From: JBJYIN01 sp046237015
Lineage (GTDB): Bacteria; Pseudomonadota; Gammaproteobacteria; Enterobacterales; Enterobacteriaceae
Assembly: GCF_046237015.1 (NCBI RefSeq)
Contig: NZ_JBJYIN010000010.1
Coordinates: forward strand, 95,024 to 159,023
Reading direction: 5' to 3'
DNA: 64,000 nt
Made by a program: the position numbers and the translations under genes. The notes under the pieces are model-generated. The model searched no databases. It saw nothing but the letters and a program-made list of their open reading frames with translations, and was not told the DNA's origin. This document shows, in pieces, positions 1 through 7,303 of this stretch. The stretch's first letter is position 1. Every line of letters starts with the position of its first letter.

Positions 1-606
1 TTGCAGGACATGAACAAGAAGGGCGATTTCACCTATTTCGGGCGCAAGGATGAGCCGACCGAGAAATTCTATAACGGTGACTGCGCTATCACCACGGCCT
101 CTTCCGGTTCGCTGGCGAACATCCGCGAACACGCCAAGTTCAACTATGGTGTCGGCATGATGCCGTATGACGCCGATGCGAAAGGCGCACCGCAGAACGC
201 CATTATCGGCGGAGCCAGCCTGTGGGTGATGGGCGGTAAAGATGCTGCGACCTACAAAGGCGTCGCGGAGTTTATGAAGTTCCTGGCCGAGCCGGAGAAT
301 GCCGCCGAATGGCACCAGAAAACCGGTTACCTGCCAATCACGACTGCGGCATATGAACTGACGCAGAAGCAGGGCTTCTACGAGAAAAACCCCGGTGCGG
401 ATATCGCTACGCGCCAGATGCTGAACAAGCCCCCGTTGTCGTTCACCAAAGGTCTGCGTTTGGGCAACATGCCGCAGATTCGTACCGTGGCGGATGAAGA
501 ATTAGAAAGCGTATGGACAGGTAAGAAGACGCCACAACAGGCGCTGGATAGCGCAGTAGAACGCGGCAATGCGCTTCTGCGTCGCTTCGAACAGTCGACA
601 AAGTAA
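1..606 (+). CDS. ugpB: UgpB, glycerol-3-phosphate-binding protein (3' part only)
   Basis: C-terminal about 200 residues of the periplasmic solute-binding protein of the Ugp ABC importer, which captures sn-glycerol-3-phosphate and glycerophosphodiesters. The frame is open from base 1, so the gene begins upstream and the first codon (TTG) is internal. Recognised from the strongly conserved stretches TYFGRKDEPTEKFYNGDC, TTASSGSLANIRE and WHQKTGYLP, and a C-terminus ending LLRRFEQSTK as in E. coli UgpB. The signal peptide and N-lobe lie outside the window. It heads the ugpBAECQ operon, with ugpA 72 bases downstream. Identity is firm; completeness cannot be judged. Confidence 0.95.
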   Translation: MQDMNKKGDFTYFGRKDEPTEKFYNGDCAITTASSGSLANIREHAKFNYGVGMMPYDADAKGAPQNAIIGGASLWVMGGKDAATYKGVAEFMKFLAEPENAAEWHQKTGYLPITTAAYELTQKQGFYEKNPGADIATRQMLNKPPLSFTKGLRLGNMPQIRTVADEELESVWTGKKTPQQALDSAVERGNALLRRFEQSTK

Positions 607-678
607 TACGCTGCTGTTGAGCAATACCGGGCCGAAGGGAATCGGCCTGTTTCTTTTCTGTTTGTAATGAGCTACCGC

Positions 679-1566
679 ATGACATCATCCCGCCCCGTTT
701 TTCGCAGCAGCTGGTTGCCCTATGTGTTGGTGTTGCCTCAACTGCTGATTACTGTGATTTTCTTTATCTGGCCAGCCGGTCAGGCGCTATGGTATTCGGT
801 GCAGAACTTGGATCCGTTTGGCTTATCCAGTGAATTTGTCGGCATGGAAAACTTCAGACAGCTGTTCAATAACCCTTACTACCTCGATTCGTTTTACACC
901 ACGCTGATATTCAGCTTTCTGGTCGCTGGGTTTGGCATGTTGATCTCACTTTTTCTGGCGGCTCTGGTGGACTATGTGATCCGTGCCAGCCGCTTGTATC
1001 AGACGTTAATCATCCTGCCCTATGCCGTGGCCCCCGCCGTTGCTGCGGTCTTGTGGATGTTCCTGTTTAACCCCGGACTGGGGCTGATTACCCACTTTCT
1101 CGGGCTGTTGGGCTATACGTGGAACCACGCGCAGCACAGCGGTCAGGCGATGTTTTTGGTGGTACTGGCGTCGGTCTGGAAGCAGATTAGCTATAACTTC
1201 CTGTTCTTTCTGGCGGCGCTGCAATCCATTCCCCGCTCACTGATGGAAGCGGGCGCGATCGATGGCGCAGGGCCCGTGCGGCGCTTCTTTAATCTGGTGC
1301 TGCCGATGATTTCGCCGGTGAGCTTCTTCCTGCTGGTGGTCAATCTGGTCTACGCCTTTTTCGATACCTTCCCGATTATCGATGCGGCAACGGCGGGCGG
1401 GCCAGTGCAGTCGACGACCACGCTGATCTACAAAATTTACCGCGAGGGCTTTGCAGGGCTGGATCTGTCCAGCTCGGCGGCGCAATCAGTGATTCTGATG
1501 CTACTGGTTATCGGGCTGACCGTTATTCAGTTCCGTTTTGTTGAACGGAAGGTGAACTATCAATGA
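679..1566 (+). CDS. ugpA: UgpA, glycerol-3-phosphate ABC transporter permease
   Basis: Inner-membrane permease, one half of the UgpA-UgpE channel for glycerol-3-phosphate. Six hydrophobic segments are visible, the first at about residues 10-35. The permease EAA loop reads EAGAIDGAGPVRRFF around residue 195 and contacts the UgpC ATPase. I chose the second ATG (295 residues, beginning MTSSRPVF) because it matches the length and N-terminus of E. coli UgpA; an in-frame ATG at 667 would add four residues. No strong ribosome-binding site separates the two. ugpE follows after 27 bases. Confidence 0.95.
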   Translation: MTSSRPVFRSSWLPYVLVLPQLLITVIFFIWPAGQALWYSVQNLDPFGLSSEFVGMENFRQLFNNPYYLDSFYTTLIFSFLVAGFGMLISLFLAALVDYVIRASRLYQTLIILPYAVAPAVAAVLWMFLFNPGLGLITHFLGLLGYTWNHAQHSGQAMFLVVLASVWKQISYNFLFFLAALQSIPRSLMEAGAIDGAGPVRRFFNLVLPMISPVSFFLLVVNLVYAFFDTFPIIDAATAGGPVQSTTTLIYKIYREGFAGLDLSSSAAQSVILMLLVIGLTVIQFRFVERKVNYQ

Positions 1567-1593
1567 AGGTGAATCTACTAAGGTCAACGGCCA

Positions 1594-2439
1594 ATGATTG
1601 AGAATCGTCGCGGGTTAACTATTTTCAGCCATGTCATGCTGATCGTCGGCATTCTCGCCGTACTGTTTCCGCTGTACGTGGGGTTTGTGGCCGCCACGTT
1701 GGATAACCAGGACGTCTTTCTGGCTCCCATGACGCTCATCCCCGGTTCTCACCTGTGGGAGAACCTGCGTGATATCTGGCTGCATGGTGCAGGCAACAAC
1801 ACCACGCCGTTCGGGCTGATGTTGCTCAACAGTTTCGTCATGGCGCTGGCGATCACGGTGGGCAAAATTACCGTCTCGATCCTGTCCGCTTACGCCATCG
1901 TCTATTTTCGTTTTCCGCTGCGCAACCTGTTCTTCTGGATGATTTTCCTGACGCTGATGCTGCCGGTGGAAGTGCGTATTTTCCCCACGGTGGAAGTGAT
2001 CGCGCGGCTGGACATGATGGACAGCTACACCGGTTTAACGCTGCCGCTGATGGCGTCGGCGACAGCGACCTTCCTGTTTCGCCAGTTCTTTATGACGCTG
2101 CCGGATGAGCTGATGGAGGCGGCACGTATCGACGGTGCCAGCCCGATGCGTTTCTTCTTCGACATGGTGTTACCGCTGTCGAAGACCAATCTGGCGGCGC
2201 TGTTTGTGATCACGTTCATCTACGGCTGGAACCAGTACCTGTGGCCGCTGCTGATTGTCAGCGATGCCAATTTGGGGACTGCGGTCGCCGGGATTAAAAG
2301 CATGATTGCCTCCGGCGATGGCGCGACCCAGTGGAATCAGGTGATGGCTGCGATGCTGCTGACCATGCTGCCGCCGCTGCTGGTGGTTCTACTGATGCAG
2401 CGCTGGTTCGTTCGCGGCCTGGTCGACAGCGAAAAATAA
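1594..2439 (+). CDS. ugpE: UgpE, glycerol-3-phosphate ABC transporter permease
   Basis: Second inner-membrane permease of the Ugp importer, 281 residues, the same length as E. coli UgpE. It has about six membrane spans and the ABC-permease EAA motif EAARIDGASPMRFFF near residue 175. The N-terminus MIENRRGLTIFSH and C-terminus RGLVDSEK match the family. It pairs with UgpA and docks on UgpC. It lies 27 bases after ugpA and 25 before ugpC, consistent with one transcript. Nothing unusual. Confidence 0.96.
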   Translation: MIENRRGLTIFSHVMLIVGILAVLFPLYVGFVAATLDNQDVFLAPMTLIPGSHLWENLRDIWLHGAGNNTTPFGLMLLNSFVMALAITVGKITVSILSAYAIVYFRFPLRNLFFWMIFLTLMLPVEVRIFPTVEVIARLDMMDSYTGLTLPLMASATATFLFRQFFMTLPDELMEAARIDGASPMRFFFDMVLPLSKTNLAALFVITFIYGWNQYLWPLLIVSDANLGTAVAGIKSMIASGDGATQWNQVMAAMLLTMLPPLLVVLLMQRWFVRGLVDSEK

Positions 2440-2464
2440 ACCAAGACGAATTTCGGAAACGCTT

Positions 2465-3538
2465 ATGGCATGTTTAAAACTTCAGGCCGTCACCAAGTCT
2501 TACGATGGCAAAACACAGATCATCCAACCCATCGATCTGGACGTTGCGGACGGTGAATTCGTGGTGATGGTCGGGCCGTCAGGCTGCGGTAAATCCACGT
2601 TGCTGCGTATGGTGGCGGGCCTTGAACGCACCACCAGCGGGGATATCTATATCGATAACGAACGTGTCACCGATCTGGAACCAAAAGATCGCGGAATTGC
2701 GATGGTATTCCAGAACTATGCGCTTTATCCCCATATGAACGTGTTCGACAATATGGCCTACGGCCTGAAAATTCGTGGTTTCGGTAAGGCGCAGATTCGT
2801 GAGCGGGTAGAAGATGCGGCGCGCATTCTGGAATTGATGTCGCTGCTGCAACGCAAACCGCGTGAACTCTCGGGCGGCCAGCGTCAGCGCGTGGCGATGG
2901 GACGAGCGATTGTCCGTGAGCCGGCGGTGTTCCTGTTTGACGAACCGCTGTCAAACTTGGATGCCAAACTGCGCGTACAAATGCGGCTCGAATTACAGCA
3001 ACTGCATCAGCGCCTGAAAACGACCAGTCTGTACGTCACGCACGATCAGGTTGAGGCCATGACGTTGGCGCAGCGTGTCATCGTGATGAACAAAGGCATT
3101 GCCGAGCAAATCGGCGCACCTGCTGAGATCTATCGGCGTCCAGCGTCGCTGTTTGTGGCGAGCTTTATTGGCTCACCAGCGATGAATCTCTGGTCAGGCC
3201 GTATTAGCGAGGATGGTTGCCGCTTTCAAATAGGTGAAGACATTGCGCTGGCGCTACCGGCACCGAAGCCGCAGTGGCGTGGTAAAGCATTGACGCTGGG
3301 GGTGCGACCAGAGCATATTCAGCTGACGACGCGCGAAACCGACGGTATTCCGTTGCAGATCGACACCCTTGAACTGCTGGGCGCGGACAATTTAGCGCAC
3401 GGCAAATGGGGCGGGCAAAATGTGATCGCGCGACTCTCTTATGAGCACTGTCCCGCCATCGGCTCGACGCTCTGGCTATATTTGCCGACGTCTTCATGGC
3501 ACCTGTTTGATTCGCAAAGCGGATTACGGATGGAATAA
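2465..3538 (+). CDS. ugpC: UgpC, ATPase of the glycerol-3-phosphate importer
   Basis: Cytoplasmic ATP-binding subunit, 357 residues, MalK/UgpC subfamily. Motifs in order: Walker A GPSGCGKST near residue 38, Q-loop in VFQNYALYPHM, ABC signature LSGGQRQRVAMGR, Walker B VFLFDEPLSNLDAKLR and the H-loop in YVTHDQVEAM, then a C-terminal TOBE-type regulatory domain from about residue 240 (LGVRPEHI). In E. coli this tail lets UgpC respond to internal phosphate; that is family knowledge. The stop codon shares one base with the ugpQ start (TAATG), implying translational coupling. Confidence 0.96.
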   Translation: MACLKLQAVTKSYDGKTQIIQPIDLDVADGEFVVMVGPSGCGKSTLLRMVAGLERTTSGDIYIDNERVTDLEPKDRGIAMVFQNYALYPHMNVFDNMAYGLKIRGFGKAQIRERVEDAARILELMSLLQRKPRELSGGQRQRVAMGRAIVREPAVFLFDEPLSNLDAKLRVQMRLELQQLHQRLKTTSLYVTHDQVEAMTLAQRVIVMNKGIAEQIGAPAEIYRRPASLFVASFIGSPAMNLWSGRISEDGCRFQIGEDIALALPAPKPQWRGKALTLGVRPEHIQLTTRETDGIPLQIDTLELLGADNLAHGKWGGQNVIARLSYEHCPAIGSTLWLYLPTSSWHLFDSQSGLRME

Positions 3539-4287
3539 TGGAAACAATCTGGCCTTACCCGAGCATTGTCGCCCATCGCGGCGGTGGTTCACTGGCACCG
3601 GAAAACACATTGGCGGCGATTGATGTTGGTGCCAGTTTTGGTCACAAGATGATCGAATTTGACGCTAAGCTGTCGCAGGACGGTCAGATTTTCCTTCTAC
3701 ACGACGATACGCTGGAGCGCACCAGCAACGGCTGGGGTATTGCAGGCGAACTGCCGTGGGACAAGCTGGTTGGGCTGGATGTCGGCGGCTGGTACGGTCG
3801 TAAATTTGTCGGTGAACGCCTGCCGCTACTATCGGAAGTAGCAAAACGCTGTGCACAGTACGGCATGGCGGCCAATATCGAGATTAAACCCACTACCGGA
3901 TATGAAACCGAAACGGGGCGAGTGATTGCGCTAGCGGCACGCCAGCTATGGGCCGATCATCCGGTTGCACCGCTGCTGTCATCGTTCTCTATCGAAGCCC
4001 TGGAAGCGGCGCAGCAGGCCGTACCGGAACTGCCGCGTGGGCTGCTTTTGGATGAGTGGGAAGAGGACTGGCTGGCGTTAACGCAGCGTCTGGGGTGTGT
4101 GTCCATCCATCTGAATCACAAGCTGCTGACGGCAGAACGCACCGCGGCGCTGAAGGCGGCGGGATTACACATCCTGGTTTATACCGTTAATCAACCCGCC
4201 CGCGCGCAAACTTTGCTGGATTGGGGCGTTGACTGTATCTGCACTGACCGGATAGATTTAATTGGGGCAAGCTTCGCAACCGGCTGA
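3538..4287 (+). CDS. ugpQ: UgpQ, glycerophosphodiester phosphodiesterase
   Basis: Cytosolic phosphodiesterase, 249 residues, which hydrolyses glycerophosphodiesters arriving through the Ugp transporter to glycerol-3-phosphate plus an alcohol. GDPD-family residues are visible: the His-Arg pair in AHRGGGSLAPENT, metal-binding EFDAKLSQDG, the catalytic HDDTLERTSNG, and NIEIKPTTG. It is the last gene of the ugp operon, with a one-base overlap with ugpC. The 105 bases downstream hold no clear hairpin terminator. The product feeds glycolysis through the glycerol genes found later in this window. Confidence 0.95.
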   Translation: METIWPYPSIVAHRGGGSLAPENTLAAIDVGASFGHKMIEFDAKLSQDGQIFLLHDDTLERTSNGWGIAGELPWDKLVGLDVGGWYGRKFVGERLPLLSEVAKRCAQYGMAANIEIKPTTGYETETGRVIALAARQLWADHPVAPLLSSFSIEALEAAQQAVPELPRGLLLDEWEEDWLALTQRLGCVSIHLNHKLLTAERTAALKAAGLHILVYTVNQPARAQTLLDWGVDCICTDRIDLIGASFATG

Positions 4288-4392
4288 CGCTGGCCTTTTG
4301 TCTTCGTGCGAGCGGTGCGTGATACACCTATCATAGCGTGCGTACGGTGATTCCCTGTTTTGACTCGGTGCCGGTAATAAGGAAGTGGCGTC

Positions 4393-5349
4393 ATGCCCGC
4401 ATTTATTGTTTCGCTTTGGCACCAGATTTTTCTGTCGCTCCCCCTGTTTGTTTTGATTGCGCTCGGCTATAGCTTGATTCGCTATGGTAAATGGCCGACC
4501 GCCATTACAGATGGCATGACGCGTTTTGTCTTTTCCGTGGCAATGCCCGCGATGCTGTTTCGTCTGATGTCGGATTTTTCTAAGCGTCCGGCAGTAGATG
4601 CGCGTTTATTGATCGCCTTTTTCGGCAGTTGTCTGATCGTTTTTGTGCTAGGGCGAATTGTCGCAAAGAAAATCTTTCATCTTGATGGGGTATCCGGCTC
4701 ACTTTTTGCGTTAAGCGGTATTTTTTCCAATAACGTCATGCTGGGATTGCCTATTGCCACATTGATGCTAGGCGAAGATGCTATTCCTTCGGTTGCGTTG
4801 GTGGTGGTGTTTAACGGGCTTATTTTGTGGACGCTGGTGACGGTATCGGTGGAATGGGCGCGTAACGGGGCGCTATCGCTGCGTGGATTTGGGAAAACTG
4901 CGGTAGGGGTGTTAAAAAATCCTCTGATTATCGGTATTTTGTCCGGTACGGCGTTTAGCCTGACTGGCCTGCCATTGCCGTCTTTTGTTGAACAACCGCT
5001 TGCGATGTTAGGGCAGATTGCGGCTCCGCTCTCACTTATTGCGCTGGGGATGGGGTTAGCCGAATACCGTGTGCGCGACGGTTGGCAGATCAGTACGATG
5101 ATTTGTACGATCAAGCTGCTAGTTCAGCCGCTGGTGATCTGGGGGCTTGCTATTGCACTCGGTTTGCCGGAAATGGAAACGCGTGTCGTGGTCTTACTAG
5201 GTTCAATGGCGATAGGCGTGAATGTCTATCTGATGTCGCGCCAGTTCGATGTGCTAGGTGGCCCGGTGGCATCGAGCCTGCTGCTATCAACGGCAATGGC
5301 AGCATTAACCACGCCGTTGATTTTGACGCTGATGGGTGTGCGATTATAA
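4393..5349 (+). CDS. AEC (auxin efflux carrier) family transporter
   Basis: Inner-membrane protein of 318 residues with eight to ten hydrophobic helices and the two-halves layout of the AEC/bile-acid transporter fold (FVFSVAMPAMLFRLM in the first half, ASSLLLSTAMAALTTPLILTL near the end). Bacterial relatives such as MdcF and YfdV are annotated as malonate or other carboxylate carriers, but the substrate cannot be read from sequence. In E. coli yhhA directly follows ugpQ, so this gene looks inserted between them here. It converges on yhhA with only 13 bases between the stops, and no terminator is visible. Confidence 0.8.
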   Translation: MPAFIVSLWHQIFLSLPLFVLIALGYSLIRYGKWPTAITDGMTRFVFSVAMPAMLFRLMSDFSKRPAVDARLLIAFFGSCLIVFVLGRIVAKKIFHLDGVSGSLFALSGIFSNNVMLGLPIATLMLGEDAIPSVALVVVFNGLILWTLVTVSVEWARNGALSLRGFGKTAVGVLKNPLIIGILSGTAFSLTGLPLPSFVEQPLAMLGQIAAPLSLIALGMGLAEYRVRDGWQISTMICTIKLLVQPLVIWGLAIALGLPEMETRVVVLLGSMAIGVNVYLMSRQFDVLGGPVASSLLLSTAMAALTTPLILTLMGVRL

Positions 5350-5362
5350 GGCCACTATTGCA

Positions 5363-5662
5363 TCAAGGGTTCTGATTGATCGGCGGTGGTGGCGTAGTTC
5401 TCTGTGACCGCTGTAAATCCTGCTGTAGCTGCTGCTGGCGTTGTTGCTGCAACTGCTGGTTGCGCTGCTGGAGCTGATTATTCAACTGCTGTTGCTGTAA
5501 TTTCTGGCTCTGCTGCATATTCTGCTGCAACTGTTTCTGGCTGCTGATACCGCTCTCAAACTGCTGCTGAGGCGTGGGCGCTTGCGGCGTGTTGGCGCTC
5601 GCCAGAAGCGGTAGGCCGAGCAGGGCAACGGTGGCCAATAATAATGCCTTATCGTGTTGCAT
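5363..5662 (-). CDS. yhhA: YhhA, DUF2756 Gln-rich exported protein
   Basis: Small protein of 99 residues: an N-terminal signal peptide (MQHDKALLLATVALLGL, cleavage likely after ASA), then an extremely Gln-rich helical tail with runs such as QQLQQQRQQQLQQ and a Pro-rich end. This composition and the place near ugpQ match E. coli YhhA (DUF2756), whose function is unknown. The longer frame to 5737 runs into the adjacent ERIC repeat; the ATG at 5662 is chosen because a GGAGG sits seven bases upstream on the minus strand. It is probably periplasmic and coiled-coil-like. Confidence 0.85.
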   Translation of the reverse strand: MQHDKALLLATVALLGLPLLASANTPQAPTPQQQFESGISSQKQLQQNMQQSQKLQQQQLNNQLQQRNQQLQQQRQQQLQQDLQRSQRTTPPPPINQNP

Positions 5663-5679
5663 TAAACCTCCACACAGGC

Positions 5680-5875
5680 TATACCCGTCATACTTCAAGC
5701 TGCTTGTGCGTTGGCCGCCCTTACTCACCCCAGTCACTTACCTGAGTAAGCTCCTGGGGATTCGCTCGGTTGCCGCGTTACAAGGCCATAAATGGGCCTT
5801 GCCCTAAAGGGTCAACGCAGAGCGTTGTTCAAAACGCTAACGTTTTGTCACGCAACTCGAATTATTTAGGGTATA
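5680..5875 (+). repeat. ERIC element, long variant (copy 1)
   Basis: 196-bp ERIC/IRU element. Terminal TATACCCGTCATACTTCAAG on the left and the partner end AATTATTTAGGGTATA on the right form the usual imperfect terminal inverted repeat. The core contains CCCCAGTCACTTAC, then GTAAGCTCCTGGGG, the classical ERIC centre. It is about 70 bp longer than the standard element of about 126 bp, because extra small hairpins (for example CAAAACG-ctaa-CGTTTTG) follow the core. It starts 18 bp upstream of yhhA. Confidence 0.9.
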
Positions 5876-5987
5876 CATGCCCGAATTGTATTTTCATCAG
5901 TACATTATCCTGACGTATTTCCTTAAGTGTAATCGCTGTGGGTGAAAACGTCGTACAGAGTAATCCGCAATCTGGAGCGTACAGGTT

Positions 5988-6017
5988 TTGGGTTGCCCTG
6001 TGGGAATGCGCTATACT
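5988..6017 (+). promoter_or_regulatory. Possible trmL promoter
   Basis: A good -10 box TATACT (6012-6017) lies 35 bases before the trmL ATG, with a poor -35 candidate TTGGGT 18 bases upstream. It rests on consensus similarity only. Confidence 0.3.
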
Positions 6018-6052
6018 GCGGCGGAATTTTCCTTCGTGGTCGACGTTATCTC

Positions 6053-6517
6053 ATGTTCCATATCGCGCTCTATGAGCCTCAAATTGCACCAAACACCGGC
6101 AATATTATCCGACTGGCGGCCAACAACGGCTGTACGCTTCATTTGATTGAACCGCTGGGGTTTGATTTTGAAGAGAAAAAACTACGCCGTGCAGGGCTGG
6201 ATTACCACGATCTGGCGAACGTCAGCCGTCATAAGAACTATCAGGATTTTCTGGCTTCGGTTCCGGGTAAACGCATTTTTGCCTGTACTACCAAAGGCAG
6301 TCGCCCGTATGACCAGCCAACGTATCAACCAGGTGATGTGCTGTTATTTGGGTCGGAAACCGCAGGTTTGCCGGACGAGCTCCGTAATGGTTTCGAGCCG
6401 GATTTCCGTATCCGCATTCCCATGCAGTCTAATAACCGTAGTCTGAATCTGTCGAATGCGGTAGCGATCATCAGCTATGAAGCCTGGCGGCAGAATGGTT
6501 TTGGCGGCTGCATCTGA
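6053..6517 (+). CDS. trmL: TrmL, tRNA wobble cytidine/uridine-34 2'-O-methyltransferase
   Basis: SPOUT-fold methyltransferase of 154 residues that methylates the ribose of nucleotide 34 in the tRNA-Leu isoacceptors CAA and UAA (the E. coli YibK role). Start MFHIALYEPQIAPNTGNIIR matches the family N-terminus, so the 37-residue upstream extension of the frame is not coding. Knot-forming SAM-binding elements are present: LFGSETAGLP near residue 100 and IPMQSNNRSLNLSNAVAI near 120. In E. coli the gene sits near cysE, so its place beside cpx is a rearrangement. It converges on the DUF3142 gene. Confidence 0.95.
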   Translation: MFHIALYEPQIAPNTGNIIRLAANNGCTLHLIEPLGFDFEEKKLRRAGLDYHDLANVSRHKNYQDFLASVPGKRIFACTTKGSRPYDQPTYQPGDVLLFGSETAGLPDELRNGFEPDFRIRIPMQSNNRSLNLSNAVAIISYEAWRQNGFGGCI

Positions 6518-6541
6518 TAATCCACAGATTTTTCGTGTTGT

Positions 6542-7303
6542 TTATTGATTGATAACCGATTTTTTCAGCGGTGGATTCACCAGAAAAACGACCTCACCAC
6601 GATAATAGGGCGAGGCCGCCAAGCGTTGCTGCCATTGTTTGTCCCATTCTCCGTGTTGCACCAGCCCGATACGGAAAGGGATGGTCAGCTTCATGAGGGC
6701 CGGGAGGTAGGCTGAATAATTCGTTATTGTCCCATAGCCTTGATAGGTTTGAACCACCAATTCATCCACGCTTCCTTGCAAACGGTTGAGCTCTGCGACG
6801 TCGCCCGTTTTTGACCAGTCGAGTAAGCCAGTAATACTGATTTGATCGTCTGCTGGTAATCTTTTGCGTAATTGCTGCAAAAAATCGACATATCCTGCGA
6901 GTTGGTAGCTTTTTGCATCGAAATCGATTTGGATTCCTTTTACCTGATTACCCTGACGACGCCAGCTTTCTTGTCGCTTCAGGATTCGATTGAGATGGTC
7001 ATCCGAAAGCGTCAGGGTAGTCATACGGTAAGAAAGCCAGATCTGGGGAATACGCAGTTTGCTTGGAGGGATCCCCTGACGTAAAAAAATGGTTTTTCCT
7101 CGCCGACGGGCAATTTCGCCTTGATGCAGATACAGCGTCTGTGCCTGATGTAACACTGGCTGTGGCCGAACGGCGGCCCATAACCAGAAATCCTGATAGT
7201 GGGCAGCATTAACAGTAATGGTGTCAGCCTGAGCGCTGGATGATAGCGCCCAGGCCAATATAACCCTCTGTGCTACCAGTAATATTTGAGCTGTTTTGCC
7301 CAC
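6542..7303 (-). CDS. DUF3142 exported protein
   Basis: 253 residues with a short N-terminal hydrophobic segment ending ASSSAQA (likely Sec signal), then a DUF3142-type domain with GIQIDFDAKSYQLAGYVDFL near residue 125 and DELVVQTYQGYGT near residue 185. These resemble glycoside-hydrolase-like TIM-barrel strands; the acidic GIQIDFDA strand end is suggestive of an active site, but no activity is known to me. The ATG lies inside the end of the upstream 729-residue gene (31-base overlap), implying translational coupling. Probably periplasmic and probably the last gene of the cpxRA transcript. Confidence 0.75.
   Translation of the reverse strand: MGKTAQILLVAQRVILAWALSSSAQADTITVNAAHYQDFWLWAAVRPQPVLHQAQTLYLHQGEIARRRGKTIFLRQGIPPSKLRIPQIWLSYRMTTLTLSDDHLNRILKRQESWRRQGNQVKGIQIDFDAKSYQLAGYVDFLQQLRKRLPADDQISITGLLDWSKTGDVAELNRLQGSVDELVVQTYQGYGTITNYSAYLPALMKLTIPFRIGLVQHGEWDKQWQQRLAASPYYRGEVVFLVNPPLKKSVINQ

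Noticed and set aside
5663..5737. N-terminal extension of YhhA
   Set aside because: The extra 25 codons run into the ERIC repeat, and the GGAGG points to the ATG at 5662.
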